DNA from: Peptococcaceae bacterium
GTDB taxonomy: Bacteria > Bacillota > Peptococcia > DRI-13 > UBA5745
Length of the DNA stretch: 14,762 bases
Assembly: GCA_031264885.1 (NCBI GenBank)
Contig: JAISDM010000063.1
Coordinates: 1 to 14,762 of the forward strand
Direction: 5' to 3'
Below are positions 7,043 through 12,548 of this stretch, piece by piece. Each line of letters begins with the position of its first letter. The first letter of the stretch is position 1. The notes below the pieces were generated by a model. The model ran no database searches. It was given only the letters and a program-made list of their open reading frames with translations, and was not told the origin of the DNA. The translations under genes were made by a program, and so were the position numbers.

Positions 7043-7071
7043 ATAATAAAGCATCTTCCGGTTTTTTTCAA
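7043..7071 (-). promoter_or_regulatory. Sigma-A promoter for queT
   Basis: On the minus strand, TTGAAA (7071-7066) and TATTAT (7048-7043) are separated by exactly 17 bases; each box matches five of six consensus positions. The start codon is 31 bases past the -10, giving a leader of about 24 bases with AAGGA. This is one of the best promoters in the window. Confidence 0.7.
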
Positions 7072-7084
7072 CCCAAATTCCCCT

Positions 7085-7149
7085 GTCATTCCGGCTTTAT
7101 GCCGGAATCCAGGTCCTTCTTTTGGATTCCGGGACAAGCCCGGAATGAC
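7085..7149. repeat. REP-like inverted pair (GTCATTCCGG...CCGGAATGAC)
   Basis: GTCATTCCGGCTTTATGCCG starts at 7085 and an inverted arm GGATTCCGGGACAAGCCCGG ends in AATGAC at 7149. Each arm also contains a hairpin of its own (CCGGCtttatGCCGG; TTCCGGGacaaGCCCGGAA). The same family occurs at 6405, 6524 and 11908. Similar short repeats occur widely in bacterial genomes. This one lies upstream of the queT promoter, within the 541-base gap to proB. Confidence 0.8.
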
Positions 7150-7166
7150 GGGAAATCTGGGGATTC

Positions 7167-7264
7167 GGGGGCAGGATGCCGCCCCTGCGGTACCGTAAGC
7201 GACGCGCTTGTAGGGGCGGAATCCTGCCGCCCGGGACCGTCCGGAAACGCGCCCATCTTTTCCC
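7167..7264 (+). repeat. Palindromic dispersed repeat, copy 5, with outer arm
   Basis: GGGGGCAGGATGCCGCCCCT opens at 7167, slightly decayed. The spacer has GGTACC (7189-7194), and the closing hairpin is GGGGCGGAATCCTGCCGCCC. The outer arm GACCGTCCGGAAACGC then runs into CCCATCTTTTCCC, ending directly against the inverted-repeat element at 7265. Copy 7 has the same outer arm and the same abutting element. Confidence 0.85.
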
Positions 7265-7397
7265 ATTCCCCTCCTTGGAGTCGATCCCGACCGCGCCCGG
7301 TGGGCGATGAAGGGAGGGTGAGACTGGGCAGGCACGCGGTGAAGTCAAGCGGCGCCAGACGCGCAGGCTGAACCCGTGTCCTGACCCGGAGGGGAAT
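7265..7397. repeat. 133-bp element with perfect 10-bp terminal inverted repeats
   Basis: Begins ATTCCCCTCC (7265-7274) and ends GGAGGGGAAT (7388-7397), a perfect inverted pair. Its 113-bp core is nearly the same, inverted, as 6411-6523. It contains no credible gene. The size and inverted ends suggest a MITE-like element; at 12088 the same ends close on a 2-bp core. Confidence 0.7.
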
Positions 7398-7455
7398 TTT
7401 TTCACACGATGAATCGCAGGTCGAAAAATATGTTTCTCCTGTGTTCCGCTATCTG

Positions 7456-7464
7456 TGTTATAAT
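7456..7464 (+). promoter_or_regulatory. Extended -10 promoter for proB-proA
   Basis: TGTTATAAT is a perfect extended -10 (TGnTATAAT). No good -35 lies at the right distance. The predicted transcript would have a leader of about 80 bases before the proB start at 7553, longer than for the other genes here. Confidence 0.6.
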
Positions 7465-7493
7465 ACATTAATGAGGTTCGGGTTCATATTAGG

Positions 7494-7524
7494 CCGGGCG
7501 CCCCGTGCCGGTCCGGCCCGGCAC
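7494..7524 (+). promoter_or_regulatory. proB leader with two mutually exclusive hairpins
   Basis: GCCGGGC (7494-7500) can pair with GCCCGGC (7516-7522). Alternatively GTGCCGG (7505-7511) pairs with CCGGCAC (7518-7524). The two helices share bases and cannot coexist. They lie 16 bases upstream of the proB ribosome binding site (7540-7546). No known riboswitch or T-box was recognised. Regulation is inferred. Confidence 0.3.
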
Positions 7525-7552
7525 GATAAACAGCATTACGGGAGGGAATTCT

Positions 7553-8683
7553 TTGAGCTGCGACATACATCAGTCCGTCGCTTCCGCCAATCGCGTCGTG
7601 ATTAAAGTGGGAACCAGCACGCTGACCCACGCCACGGGCAAGCTGAATTTGGCGCGGATGGAGCGGCTGGCGCGGCAGATGGCCGATCTGAGAAACCGCG
7701 GTATGGAGATTATTTTGGTCACATCGGGAGCGGTGGGCGCGGGCATGGGTAAGATGGGCATGGACCGCCGGCCTTCGCAAATATCCGCCCGCCAGGCTTT
7801 GGCCGCCATCGGACAGGGCGTGTTGATGCACACCTATGAGAAACTTTTTTCCGAATACAGCGTAACGGTGGCCCAGGTGCTTTTGACCCGGGGGGACATT
7901 GAACACCGCGAACGCTATCTCAACGCCAGGAATACCATGTTTAAACTGTTAAAATACGGCGCGATCCCCATTGTGAACGAAAACGACACGCTGGCCTTTG
8001 AAGAAATCAAAATTGGGGAGAACGACATGCTGAGCGCCATGGTAGCCGGCTTGACGGACGCGGATTTGCTGGTGATTTTGTCCGATATTCAAGGTTTGTA
8101 TACCTCGGACCCGCACAAGGATCCCAACGCGAAACTCGTGCCGGTCATCCGGGAAATCACGGATGAGACGCAATCCTTCGCGGGCGGCGCCGTGAGCAAG
8201 TTTGGCAGCGGCGGAATGGCCACCAAGCTCCAGGCCGCGCGCGTCGCTACCAGTCAGGGCATTCCGGTGGTGCTGACATCCGGCGCCGGAAAAGATGTTC
8301 TGTCGAATTTAATGGAAGGCGTCTGCGACGGAACATTCTTTCTGCCCAGCGAGCATCCCATGGGCAGGCGCAAGGGCTGGATCGCCTTCAATACCAGGCC
8401 GGAAGGGATCCTGTTTATGGATGACGGCGCCGCTCAGGCCATCCGTCACAAGGGCAAAAGCCTGCTCCCCAAAGGCATTTACGGATTGGAAGGAAATTTC
8501 AGCCGGGGGGATATCGTCAGTTTGTCCGCGGCGGAGGGCGAGTTCGCGCGGGGCATCGTGAATTTCAGCGCGGATCAGGTGCGCCTGATCATGGGCCGCC
8601 ATACGAAGGAAATTGAAGAAATATTAGGATCCGGGCAAGACGCGGAAGTGGTTCACCGGGATAATCTGTCCGTCAGGATTTGA
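7553..8683 (+). CDS. proB: Glutamate 5-kinase
   Basis: Catalyses ATP-dependent phosphorylation of glutamate, the first and usually feedback-controlled step of proline synthesis. 376 residues, the normal length for a kinase plus C-terminal PUA domain. The amino acid kinase fold shows RVVIKVGTSTL (14-24), LVTSGAVGAGM (about 61-71), the glutamate-binding VNENDTLAFEEIKIGENDML (about 141-160), SDIQGLYTSDP, and KFGSGGMATKL (about 216-226). The PUA domain spans about 270-370, ending in a VVHRDNLSV tail. Start: TTG at 7553, six bases after GGGAGGG (7540-7546); the upstream in-frame GTG at 7505 lies in the leader hairpin and lacks a ribosome binding site. First gene of proB-proA, with 34 bases to proA. 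Confidence 0.96.
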   Translation: MSCDIHQSVASANRVVIKVGTSTLTHATGKLNLARMERLARQMADLRNRGMEIILVTSGAVGAGMGKMGMDRRPSQISARQALAAIGQGVLMHTYEKLFSEYSVTVAQVLLTRGDIEHRERYLNARNTMFKLLKYGAIPIVNENDTLAFEEIKIGENDMLSAMVAGLTDADLLVILSDIQGLYTSDPHKDPNAKLVPVIREITDETQSFAGGAVSKFGSGGMATKLQAARVATSQGIPVVLTSGAGKDVLSNLMEGVCDGTFFLPSEHPMGRRKGWIAFNTRPEGILFMDDGAAQAIRHKGKSLLPKGIYGLEGNFSRGDIVSLSAAEGEFARGIVNFSADQVRLIMGRHTKEIEEILGSGQDAEVVHRDNLSVRI

Positions 8684-8717
8684 CGGTTCGGGCAAAATGG
8701 AACAAGGAGGGAAAGCG

Positions 8718-9968
8718 ATGGCTCTGTCATTGGCCGATCAAGGCAAATTGGCGAAAGAAGCCGCCTATCAAACGGGGCTTTTGACCACCGAGGCCAAAAA
8801 TCATATTTTAAAAAAAATGTCCGGCGCCCTGACCGCGCGCCAGGATGCCATTCTTCAAGCGAACCGGAAAGATATGGAAGCGGCCGGGAAGAAGAATATC
8901 CCCGCTTCTCTGCTGGATCGGCTCATGCTGAATCCGGGGCGGATCGAAGACATGTCTGAGGGGCTTCTGACCGTCATGTCTCTGCCTGACCCCGTAGGCC
9001 AGGTGGAATCCATGTGGACGGGCGCCCAGGAGATTCAGATCGGCAAAATCCGCGTACCGTTGGGCGTCATTGGGATCATTTATGAGTCCCGGCCCAACGT
9101 GACGGCAGACGCCGCGGGGCTCTGCCTCAAAACAGGCAACGCCGTGATTCTCCGCGGGGGGGCGGACGCGTTTCTCTCCAATCAGGCCATTGCCACCGTG
9201 CTGTCGGAAGCGGCTGTGGAAGCCGGCGCCCCTATAGGCGCCGTTCAGCTGGTACAGGATCCCGGCCGGGAATCCGCGCGGGAACTGATGCGGATGAAGG
9301 AGTATCTGGACGTACTGATTCCCCGGGGCGGAGCGGGACTGATCCGGGAAGTGGTGGAGAACTCAACGGTGCCTGTGATCGAAACCGGCACAGGCAACTG
9401 CCATATATACATTGACGCCGGCGCCGACTTGGAAATGGGCAAATCCATCATTCTCAACGCCAAAACCCAGCGTCCCGGCGTGTGCAACGCCGCCGAGACC
9501 CTGCTGGTGCATCAGTCCGAGGCGGAGGCGTTTTTGCCCGGGGCCGCCGAAGCCCTGGAGGCCGCCGGTGTGGAACTGCGCGGCTGCCCCCGGGTCCGGC
9601 AGATTTTGCCCCATATTAAGGAAGCCTCCGAGGCGGATTACGAACAGGAGTTTTTGGACTTGATTCTGGCCATAAAGGTCGTAGACAGCCTGGAAGACGC
9701 CATGGCGCATATCCGCCGTTACGGCACCCGCCATTCGGAGTCCATCATTACCCGGGATTACAGAAACGCGCGGATTTTTCTGAAAGAGGTGGACGCCGCC
9801 TGTGTCTACGTCAACGCGTCCACGCGCTTTACCGACGGGTTTCAATTCGGCTTCGGGGCGGAAATCGGCATCAGCACCCAGAAGCTCCACGCCCGGGGCC
9901 CCATGGGGCTTAACGAGCTGACCACAATCAAATACATCATCTATGGAGACGGGCAGGTTCGTAGTTAA
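8718..9968 (+). CDS. proA: Gamma-glutamyl phosphate reductase
   Basis: NADPH-dependent reduction of glutamyl-5-phosphate to glutamate-5-semialdehyde, the second step of proline synthesis; it acts with ProB, probably by direct transfer of the unstable phosphate. 416 residues, the standard family length. Aldehyde dehydrogenase fold features are PLGVIGIIYESRPNVTADAA (114-133), LKTGNAVILRGG (137-148), VIETGTGNCHIYID (about 220-233), and the catalytic Cys256 in RPGVCNAAETLLVH. The C-terminus has the family-typical GPMGLNELTT. Start: ATG at 8718, seven bases after AAGGAGG (8704-8710); the in-frame ATG at 8697 lies upstream of that site. The stop codon is inside the ribosome binding site of nadD, indicating one transcript. 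Confidence 0.96.
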   Translation: MALSLADQGKLAKEAAYQTGLLTTEAKNHILKKMSGALTARQDAILQANRKDMEAAGKKNIPASLLDRLMLNPGRIEDMSEGLLTVMSLPDPVGQVESMWTGAQEIQIGKIRVPLGVIGIIYESRPNVTADAAGLCLKTGNAVILRGGADAFLSNQAIATVLSEAAVEAGAPIGAVQLVQDPGRESARELMRMKEYLDVLIPRGGAGLIREVVENSTVPVIETGTGNCHIYIDAGADLEMGKSIILNAKTQRPGVCNAAETLLVHQSEAEAFLPGAAEALEAAGVELRGCPRVRQILPHIKEASEADYEQEFLDLILAIKVVDSLEDAMAHIRRYGTRHSESIITRDYRNARIFLKEVDAACVYVNASTRFTDGFQFGFGAEIGISTQKLHARGPMGLNELTTIKYIIYGDGQVRS

Positions 9969-9973
9969 GGAGG
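9967..9973 (+). promoter_or_regulatory. nadD ribosome binding site (AAGGAGG) overlapping the proA stop
   Basis: AAGGAGG is a perfect Shine-Dalgarno that overlaps the TAA of proA (9966-9968). Eight bases downstream the in-frame codon is ATC (9982), not ATG, GTG or TTG. The only standard start nearby is GTG at 9973, which shares its first G with the Shine-Dalgarno itself. The site therefore points to an unusual initiation codon. Confidence 0.7.
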
Positions 9974-10590
9974 TGTTTTCCATCCGAAAAATCGGCATTC
10001 TCGGAGGGACTTTTGATCCGGTGCATTTAGGACATTTGACTGCCGCCGAAGCCGTCCGTGAAGCTTATGATCTGGAACAGGTGCTGTTTATCCCGGCGGG
10101 CGAGCCGCCGCATAAGCTGGACCAGACCAAAACCGCCGCCTGGCACCGTTATTGGATGACGGTTCTGGCGACTTTGGATAATCCCAAATTTGACGTTTCC
10201 CCGGTGGAAATCCAGCGCGAAGGCGTCTCCTATACCATCGACACCCTCATGTATTTCAGGGAAAAAATGGGATCCGAGAGTGAAATTTATTTTATCGCCG
10301 GAGCGGATCTTGTCTTTGAAATAGCCGGCTGGCGCCGATCGGACGCGTTGTTCGAGCGATGTGTGTTCGTCATTGTGACCCGCCCCGGGTTCGATTTCGG
10401 GCGGCTGCGCGACAATCTGTCCGGCGTTCTGACCCAGGCCCAATTGAACAGAATCGCGCCCCTGGAGATTCCGGCGCTGGAGGTTTCATCCACAGAAATC
10501 CGGCAAAAGATCAAAGCGGGCCGCACCGTGAGGTATCTGATTCCGGAAGCGGTGGACGCCTATATACGCAAAAACGGATTATACCGCTGA
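9973..10590 (+). CDS. nadD: Nicotinate-nucleotide adenylyltransferase
   Basis: Transfers AMP from ATP to nicotinate mononucleotide, making deamido-NAD in NAD synthesis. About 202-205 residues, normal for the family. The nucleotidyltransferase signature KIGILGGTFDPVHLGHL is at residues 6-22 (phosphate-binding H18 and H21), FIPAGEPPHK follows, and the C-terminal SSTEIRQKI (about 172-180) is the ISSTxIR motif. Start uncertain: GTG 9973 is the nearest standard codon but overlaps the Shine-Dalgarno; ATC 9982 has ideal spacing and would give MRKIGILGG, the family's usual opening; ATG 9943 lies within proA and has no ribosome binding site. GTG is given as a conservative bound. Next to proA and upstream of yqeK, the usual order in Bacillota, although a repeat separates it from yqeK here. 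Confidence 0.94.
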   Translation: MFSIRKIGILGGTFDPVHLGHLTAAEAVREAYDLEQVLFIPAGEPPHKLDQTKTAAWHRYWMTVLATLDNPKFDVSPVEIQREGVSYTIDTLMYFREKMGSESEIYFIAGADLVFEIAGWRRSDALFERCVFVIVTRPGFDFGRLRDNLSGVLTQAQLNRIAPLEIPALEVSSTEIRQKIKAGRTVRYLIPEAVDAYIRKNGLYR

Positions 10591-10636
10591 CCCGTCAGTC
10601 CGGGTTCGCAATGCGGAAATCCGCTCTGTCGGAGGC

Positions 10637-10777
10637 GGGCGGCAAAATGCCGCCCCTACAAATACGGCATTCACCCGCGGCGTTGCCGCCGCGCCTTTGA
10701 CGAAACCATCCCGCCCCTACAGACACCGGGGCATTCGCGTCACCGTAGGGGCGGCATACTGCCGCCCGGAACCGTCC
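10637..10777 (-). repeat. Palindromic dispersed repeat, copy 6 (diverged, longer)
   Basis: Hairpin GGGCGGCA-aaa-TGCCGCCC at 10637-10655, a long diverged middle with another GC-rich inverted stretch (CCGCGGCGttgCCGCCGCG, about 10676-10694), CCCGCCCCTACAGACACCGG, and a closing hairpin GGGGCGGCATACTGCCGCCC (10749-10768). The outer arm GAACCGTCCGAAAG follows. The centre reads in reverse compared with copies 1-5. It fills the 256-base gap between nadD and yqeK; no promoter was recognised there. Confidence 0.8.
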
Positions 10778-10846
10778 GAAAGCGACATATGGCGCCGGAA
10801 GACAAGATGCGAAGGCGAATCTATCCATCTCAAGGAGGCACATTTC

Positions 10847-11440
10847 ATGGACGCATACGACGCGTGGGTACGCGGGCGCGTCAGCGCCAGCCGCTACCGG
10901 CATACCCTGGGTGTGGTCAAGGCGGCGCGAAGGCTGGCCGAGATTCACCGCTGCGATGTGGAGAAAGCCTCCGCCGCGGCCTTTTGCCATGACGCGGCCA
11001 AAGGCATGCCCAAGGACGCGTTGCTGTCAAAGGCGGAGGAAGGCCGCTGGCCCCTGGATTGGGTGGACCGGATGCGTCCGGATTTGCTCCACGGGCCCGT
11101 GGCGGCTATACTGTGTTATGAGGAATTGGGAATTCGGGATGAGGATATATTAAACGCGATCCGTTATCACACGACGGGACGGCCGGATATGAGCCTGCTG
11201 GAGCAGATCGTTTATTTGGCCGATTTAATCGAAGAAGGACGGGATTTTCCGGAACTGCCGCGATTGAGGAAACTGGCGGAACAAGATTTGACGGAAACCC
11301 TGACGGAGGCTTTTGATCTGATCCTGCGCTTTATCTTGGAAAGCGGCGATTTGATTCATCCGACAACAATCCACGCGAGGAATTGGTACCGAACAAAAAT
11401 AAACGCGAATAAAGAGGAGGAATCCATGATTGGACAGTAA
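10847..11440 (+). CDS. yqeK: HD-domain hydrolase YqeK (symmetrical Ap4A hydrolase family)
   Basis: Predicted to split diadenosine tetraphosphate symmetrically into two ADP, a role shown for members of this family, using a metal-bound HD domain. 197 residues. HD residues visible are H19 in RYRHTLGV, H48-D49 in FCHDAAKGM, H82 in LLHGPVAA, H108 in IRYHTTG and D126 in VYLADLIEEGRDFP. The last of these is a strong YqeK signature. Start: ATG at 10847, eight bases after AAGGAGG (10832-10838); the in-frame extension upstream lies in repeat copy 6 and is not credible. The 3' end overlaps rsfS by 11 bases, implying coupled translation. The nadD-yqeK-rsfS neighbourhood matches the usual Bacillota cluster. 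Confidence 0.92.
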   Translation: MDAYDAWVRGRVSASRYRHTLGVVKAARRLAEIHRCDVEKASAAAFCHDAAKGMPKDALLSKAEEGRWPLDWVDRMRPDLLHGPVAAILCYEELGIRDEDILNAIRYHTTGRPDMSLLEQIVYLADLIEEGRDFPELPRLRKLAEQDLTETLTEAFDLILRFILESGDLIHPTTIHARNWYRTKINANKEEESMIGQ

Positions 11441-11810
11441 GCAAACAGCCGTTCTGGCGGCCCGGGCCATCGATCAAAAAAAAGGAACCAATGTGACAGT
11501 ACTCAAGCTGGAAGATTTAACAATACTGACGGATTTTTTTGTGGTCGCCACAGGCGGCAGCCGGGTTCAGACCCAGGCCATGTCGGACGCCGTGGAAGAG
11601 GCTCTTGAAGCAAACGGGCTTCGCGCCGGCCGCCGGGAGGGCTACGGGGAAGGGCGCTGGATTCTGCTGGACTACGGCACGGTGATCGTACACGTATTCC
11701 AGGAAGACGAGCGCGGCTTCTATAATTTGGAAAGATTATGGGCGGACGCCCCGGCTCTGACCCGGGAAGAAGTGTTCGGGGAAGAAGCGTTCGGGGCGGA
11801 CCGGCAATAA
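11430..11810 (+). CDS. rsfS: Ribosomal silencing factor RsfS (DUF143 family)
   Basis: Binds the 50S subunit through ribosomal protein uL14 and blocks subunit joining, lowering translation when nutrients are short. 126 residues. Family features are the LEDLTILTDFFVVATGGSRVQ core (about 27-47), AMSDAVEEAL, GRREGYGEGRWILLDYGTVIVHVF (about 66-89) and ERGFYNLERLWADAP. The C-terminal EEVFGEEAFGADRQ extends a little past the usual end and contains a short internal duplication (FGEEAFG). Start: TTG at 11430, nine bases after AGAGGAGG (11413-11420); the ATG at 11426 is in the yqeK frame. No classical terminator follows; a tandem 11-mer (11822-11843) and dispersed repeats do. Confidence 0.94.
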   Translation: MDSKQTAVLAARAIDQKKGTNVTVLKLEDLTILTDFFVVATGGSRVQTQAMSDAVEEALEANGLRAGRREGYGEGRWILLDYGTVIVHVFQEDERGFYNLERLWADAPALTREEVFGEEAFGADRQ

Positions 11811-11907
11811 TCGCGAAAGCGGTCATGAGGCAGTCACGAGGCAGCTATAAATCTGGGAAGTGACCCGGTTAACGCGCCCAAATTATTGTCGGGCTTATTT
11901 GTCCTCC

Positions 11908-11982
11908 GTCATTCCGGGCTTGTCCCGGAATCCAAAAATGATAAACCAAAGAACCTGAATTCCAGGTCAAGCCCGGAATGAC
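11908..11982. repeat. REP-like inverted pair (GTCATTCCGG...CCGGAATGAC), second locus
   Basis: GTCATTCCGGGCTTGTCCCG begins at 11908. An inverted arm TTCCAGGTCAAGCCCGGAAT ends in GAC at 11982. The first arm is itself a hairpin (TTCCGGGcttgtCCCGGAA). It has the same plan as 7085-7149, with a different inner segment. It follows rsfS and may protect or end that transcript. Confidence 0.8.
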
Positions 11983-11996
11983 AAGATACAACGTCT

Positions 11997-12087
11997 GAAT
12001 GCCGCCCCCACAGACGCACCCCTCTCGGCGCCGTAGGGGCGGCATCCTGCCGCCCGAGACTGTCCGAAAACGCACCCATCTTTTCCC
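11997..12087 (-). repeat. Palindromic dispersed repeat, copy 7, with outer arm
   Basis: GAATGCCGCCCC is a half hairpin at 11997. The spacer is in reverse orientation (ACAGACGCA, then GGCGCC at 12027-12032). The closing hairpin is GGGGCGGCATCCTGCCGCCC. The outer arm GAGACTGTCCGAAAACGC then runs into CCCATCTTTTCCC, matching copy 5 up to the inverted-repeat element that follows. Confidence 0.85.
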
Positions 12088-12109
12088 ATTCCCCCTCAAG
12101 GAGGGGAAT
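12088..12109. repeat. Collapsed inverted-repeat element (hairpin with 2-bp core)
   Basis: ATTCCCCCTC (12088-12097), AA, GGAGGGGAAT (12100-12109). These are the ends of the 133-bp element at 7265-7397 with essentially no core between them, at the same position relative to the palindromic repeat's outer arm. As RNA it is a strong hairpin and could act as a transcript end for rsfS, with T-rich sequence starting at about 12121. Confidence 0.6.
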
Positions 12110-12336
12110 ATAAAGCGTCTAAATTTTTATTTTTGACAAAAAAATATTCTTGCAGACTTTTCCCCGGAAGGATAAAATAAAGACGCCGATTTATGGCGGC
12201 GTCAGCCGGCGCCTCCGGAGAAACGCAATAATCAGTAATAATTATACGTTTTAACATTCCGTTTACTTGACAGTTCAGATAGCCCATGATAAGCTTAAAA
12301 ATAATTGGGCAATCCAGATTGAAATATATGATTTAC

Positions 12337-12363
12337 TTGAGCCAAGTTTTATGCTAATATAAG
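12337..12363 (+). promoter_or_regulatory. Weak candidate promoter for the SLH gene
   Basis: TTGAGC (12337-12342) and TATAAG (12358-12363) are separated by 15 bases, shorter than ideal. A rival is TTGACA at 12267-12272, a perfect -35 with only a poor -10 (around TAAGCT, 12290). Either would leave a leader of 180-250 bases. Confidence 0.3.
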
Positions 12364-12455
12364 ACAGGGTTTTGGTTTATTAGTTTTTTAAAATGTTTAT
12401 TGATTAAAATTTTAATTAGTCATAGGGGGTGAACAAAGCAGACCAAAGTGCCGAT

Positions 12456-12498
12456 GGGTGTAACATAACAGGGTTCAACGCTCGTTATGGACATTCCC
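12456..12498 (+). promoter_or_regulatory. Structured leader element upstream of the SLH gene
   Basis: GGG-TGT-aa-CATAAC (12456-12469) can pair with GTTATG-g-ACA-tt-CCC (12484-12498), giving twelve pairs with two small internal loops around a 14-base loop. It is preceded by GGGGGTGAACAAAGCAGACC (12425-12444). The element ends 34 bases before the ribosome binding site. I do not recognise it as a known riboswitch. Confidence 0.3.
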
Positions 12499-12548
12499 GA
12501 TTCACACGTTTAAGATTCTCTATTTTATGAAAAAGGAGGACAATAATT

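Larger units (their letters stand above)
12110..12548 (+). other. AT-rich intergenic leader before the SLH gene
   Basis: No credible gene is seen in these 439 bases. They contain a perfect 7-bp hairpin GACGCCG/CGGCGTC (12182-12203), which on the minus strand is followed by a weak T-rich run, and two TTTACTTGA sites (12263, 12333) that begin possible promoters. AT-rich sequence follows to about 12420, then a structured stretch and the ribosome binding site AAGGAGG (12533-12539). The composition differs sharply from the GC-rich repeats before it. Confidence 0.6.

Noticed and set aside
7012..7045. preQ1 riboswitch before queT
   Set aside because: The predicted leader is only about 24 bases and lacks the preQ1 hairpin and A-rich tail pattern.
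7012..7335. N-terminal extension of queT (to 281 residues)
   Set aside because: The extra residues translate repeat copy 5, the REP pair and the queT promoter; the promoter's -10 overlaps the intermediate ATG, so the extension would not be transcribed.
7505..7552. GTG at 7505 as proB start
   Set aside because: It lies in the leader hairpin with no Shine-Dalgarno, whereas TTG 7553 has GGGAGGG at ideal spacing and gives the normal family length.
1..12109. CRISPR array
   Set aside because: The repeats are spaced kilobases apart, are internally palindromic with varying length, and have no regular spacers or cas genes.
12182..12203. Terminator hairpin for rsfS or for a minus-strand transcript
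   Set aside because: The stem is good, but no T-run follows it on the plus strand and the minus-strand run is interrupted; no minus-strand gene lies to its right.
12096..12287. 63-residue minus-strand reading frame
   Set aside because: No ribosome binding site, no family resemblance, and it lies in AT-rich leader sequence; most likely chance.
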